A program made the position numbers and the translations under genes. 31,418 nt of DNA from Hyphochytrium catenoides (taxonomy: Eukaryota > Sar > Hyphochytriomycetes > Hyphochytriales > Hyphochytriaceae), in contig FLMG01001427.1 of assembly GCA_900088475.1 (NCBI GenBank), positions 1 to 31,418 on the forward strand, in the 5' to 3' direction. Positions 30,824 through 31,418 of the stretch are shown in pieces (the first letter of the stretch is position 1; every line of letters starts with the position of its first letter). The notes below the pieces were generated by a model. The model had not been told where the DNA came from and did no database searches. It saw only the letters and a list, made by a program, of their open reading frames with translations.

Positions 30824-31418
30824 GGCAACCGCCCTTTGCTCAACAGCCAACAAAGTGGGCGGTATCACTCCACTCCACTCCCTTCCAGCTTTATGACGCT
30901 AGAATCAGGAGTTTGGTCGCATGCTATCAGCCATCGTGGGTTGCGGGGTTATTTATGCTGATGGGTTATCCTCCCTTTAGATTCCTTGAAGGTGGAAAGG
31001 CGCTCACTGGCTTACGCTCCTTCCGCCCTGTTCACGTGACGGTCTATTGCCTTTCGCCCATCCATCGAGACTTTTAAGAGGTTGTTGGTCTCTAAGTCAC
31101 CTTCTTTGTCTGGGTGTCTCTGTCTCCCTCCCTCCTTATCACTCTGTGCCTCTCCTTCTCTTCCCTGGTCTCTTATCTCTCAGCCCGAGTTCTAGTTCCT
31201 CCTTCTCACCACCGCTTCGTTCTGCTGTGAGTGGTCAGCGCAGCCATGGCTTTTCTTGGGGAAGTTGTCTCTAGCTACTAGCTCTCCTGTTCCTCCTTTC
31301 CCGACTCTCGACCTCTTTCTCTTCTTGCTCTCTTCGTCGGTCTTCCGCTATTCTCCGCTCTCCCTTCTCCCCACCCTTCCCTCTTCCCTTTTCCCTCTTC
31401 TCTCTTCTCTCTTCTCTC
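30824..31418. promoter_or_regulatory. Pyrimidine-rich region upstream of the coiled-coil gene
   Basis: From about 31100 to the window end the + strand is dominated by C and T (TCTCCCTCCCTCC, CTCTTCTC runs), so the strand coding for the coiled-coil protein is purine-rich here. It probably includes the 5' UTR and promoter of that gene. No supported coding sequence is seen, and whatever lies beyond the edge is unknown. Confidence 0.4.

Noticed and set aside
1-31418. CRISPR arrays, transposons or insertion sequences.
   Set aside because: The repeats are simple microsatellites or two-copy tandems; no spaced repeat array, transposase frame or terminal inverted repeats were seen.

Overview
This is a eukaryotic nuclear window. 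Most genes are broken into many short exons with GT...AG introns and pyrimidine-rich 3' splice sites, several genes start in a GCCATGG-like context, and long (CT)n/(GA)n microsatellites lie in introns and between genes. There is no sign of operons, tRNA, rRNA, CRISPR or transposons. A unicellular SAR-type protist, perhaps a photosynthetic stramenopile or chromerid-like alga, fits best: plant-type AP2 domain, DIX-like protein, TPT-family transporter, secreted alpha-carbonic anhydrase and a U12-type AT-AC intron. The lineage is inference.

Layout. 1-2806: no gene resolved, with two simple-repeat blocks. 2807-12379 (+): a 28-exon gene whose phases all close, coding for about 1855 aa. It joins a plant TDBD-like Cys motif, a PHD finger, an AP2 DNA-binding domain, and a class II-like histone deacetylase (HDAC) domain that is split by a roughly 415-residue acidic insertion and has lost key catalytic residues. 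12835-14292 (-): two-exon TPT/nucleotide-sugar-type transporter. 14431-14985 (-): unrecognised ORF. 15168-16136 (+): six-exon, 205-aa DIX-like protein. 16252-16995 (-): single-exon START lipid-binding protein. 17861-18769 (-): single-exon alpha-carbonic anhydrase. 20355-21846 (-): seven-exon DHHC palmitoyltransferase whose catalytic Cys codon is split by an AT-AC intron. 22678-23382 (+): small predicted N-acylated protein, head to head with the DHHC gene. 23797-30823 (-): 22-exon, 941-aa coiled-coil protein. 30824-31418: pyrimidine-rich upstream region.

How they fit together. The large gene reads as a chromatin factor: PHD to read histone tails, AP2 to bind DNA, and a pseudo-HDAC as a scaffold or acetyl-lysine sensor. 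The DHHC enzyme and the Met-Gly-Cys small protein form a divergent pair that could be enzyme and substrate. The other genes look functionally unrelated. Exon joins were made by hand from splice consensus, reading phase and family alignment; RNA evidence is not available here.
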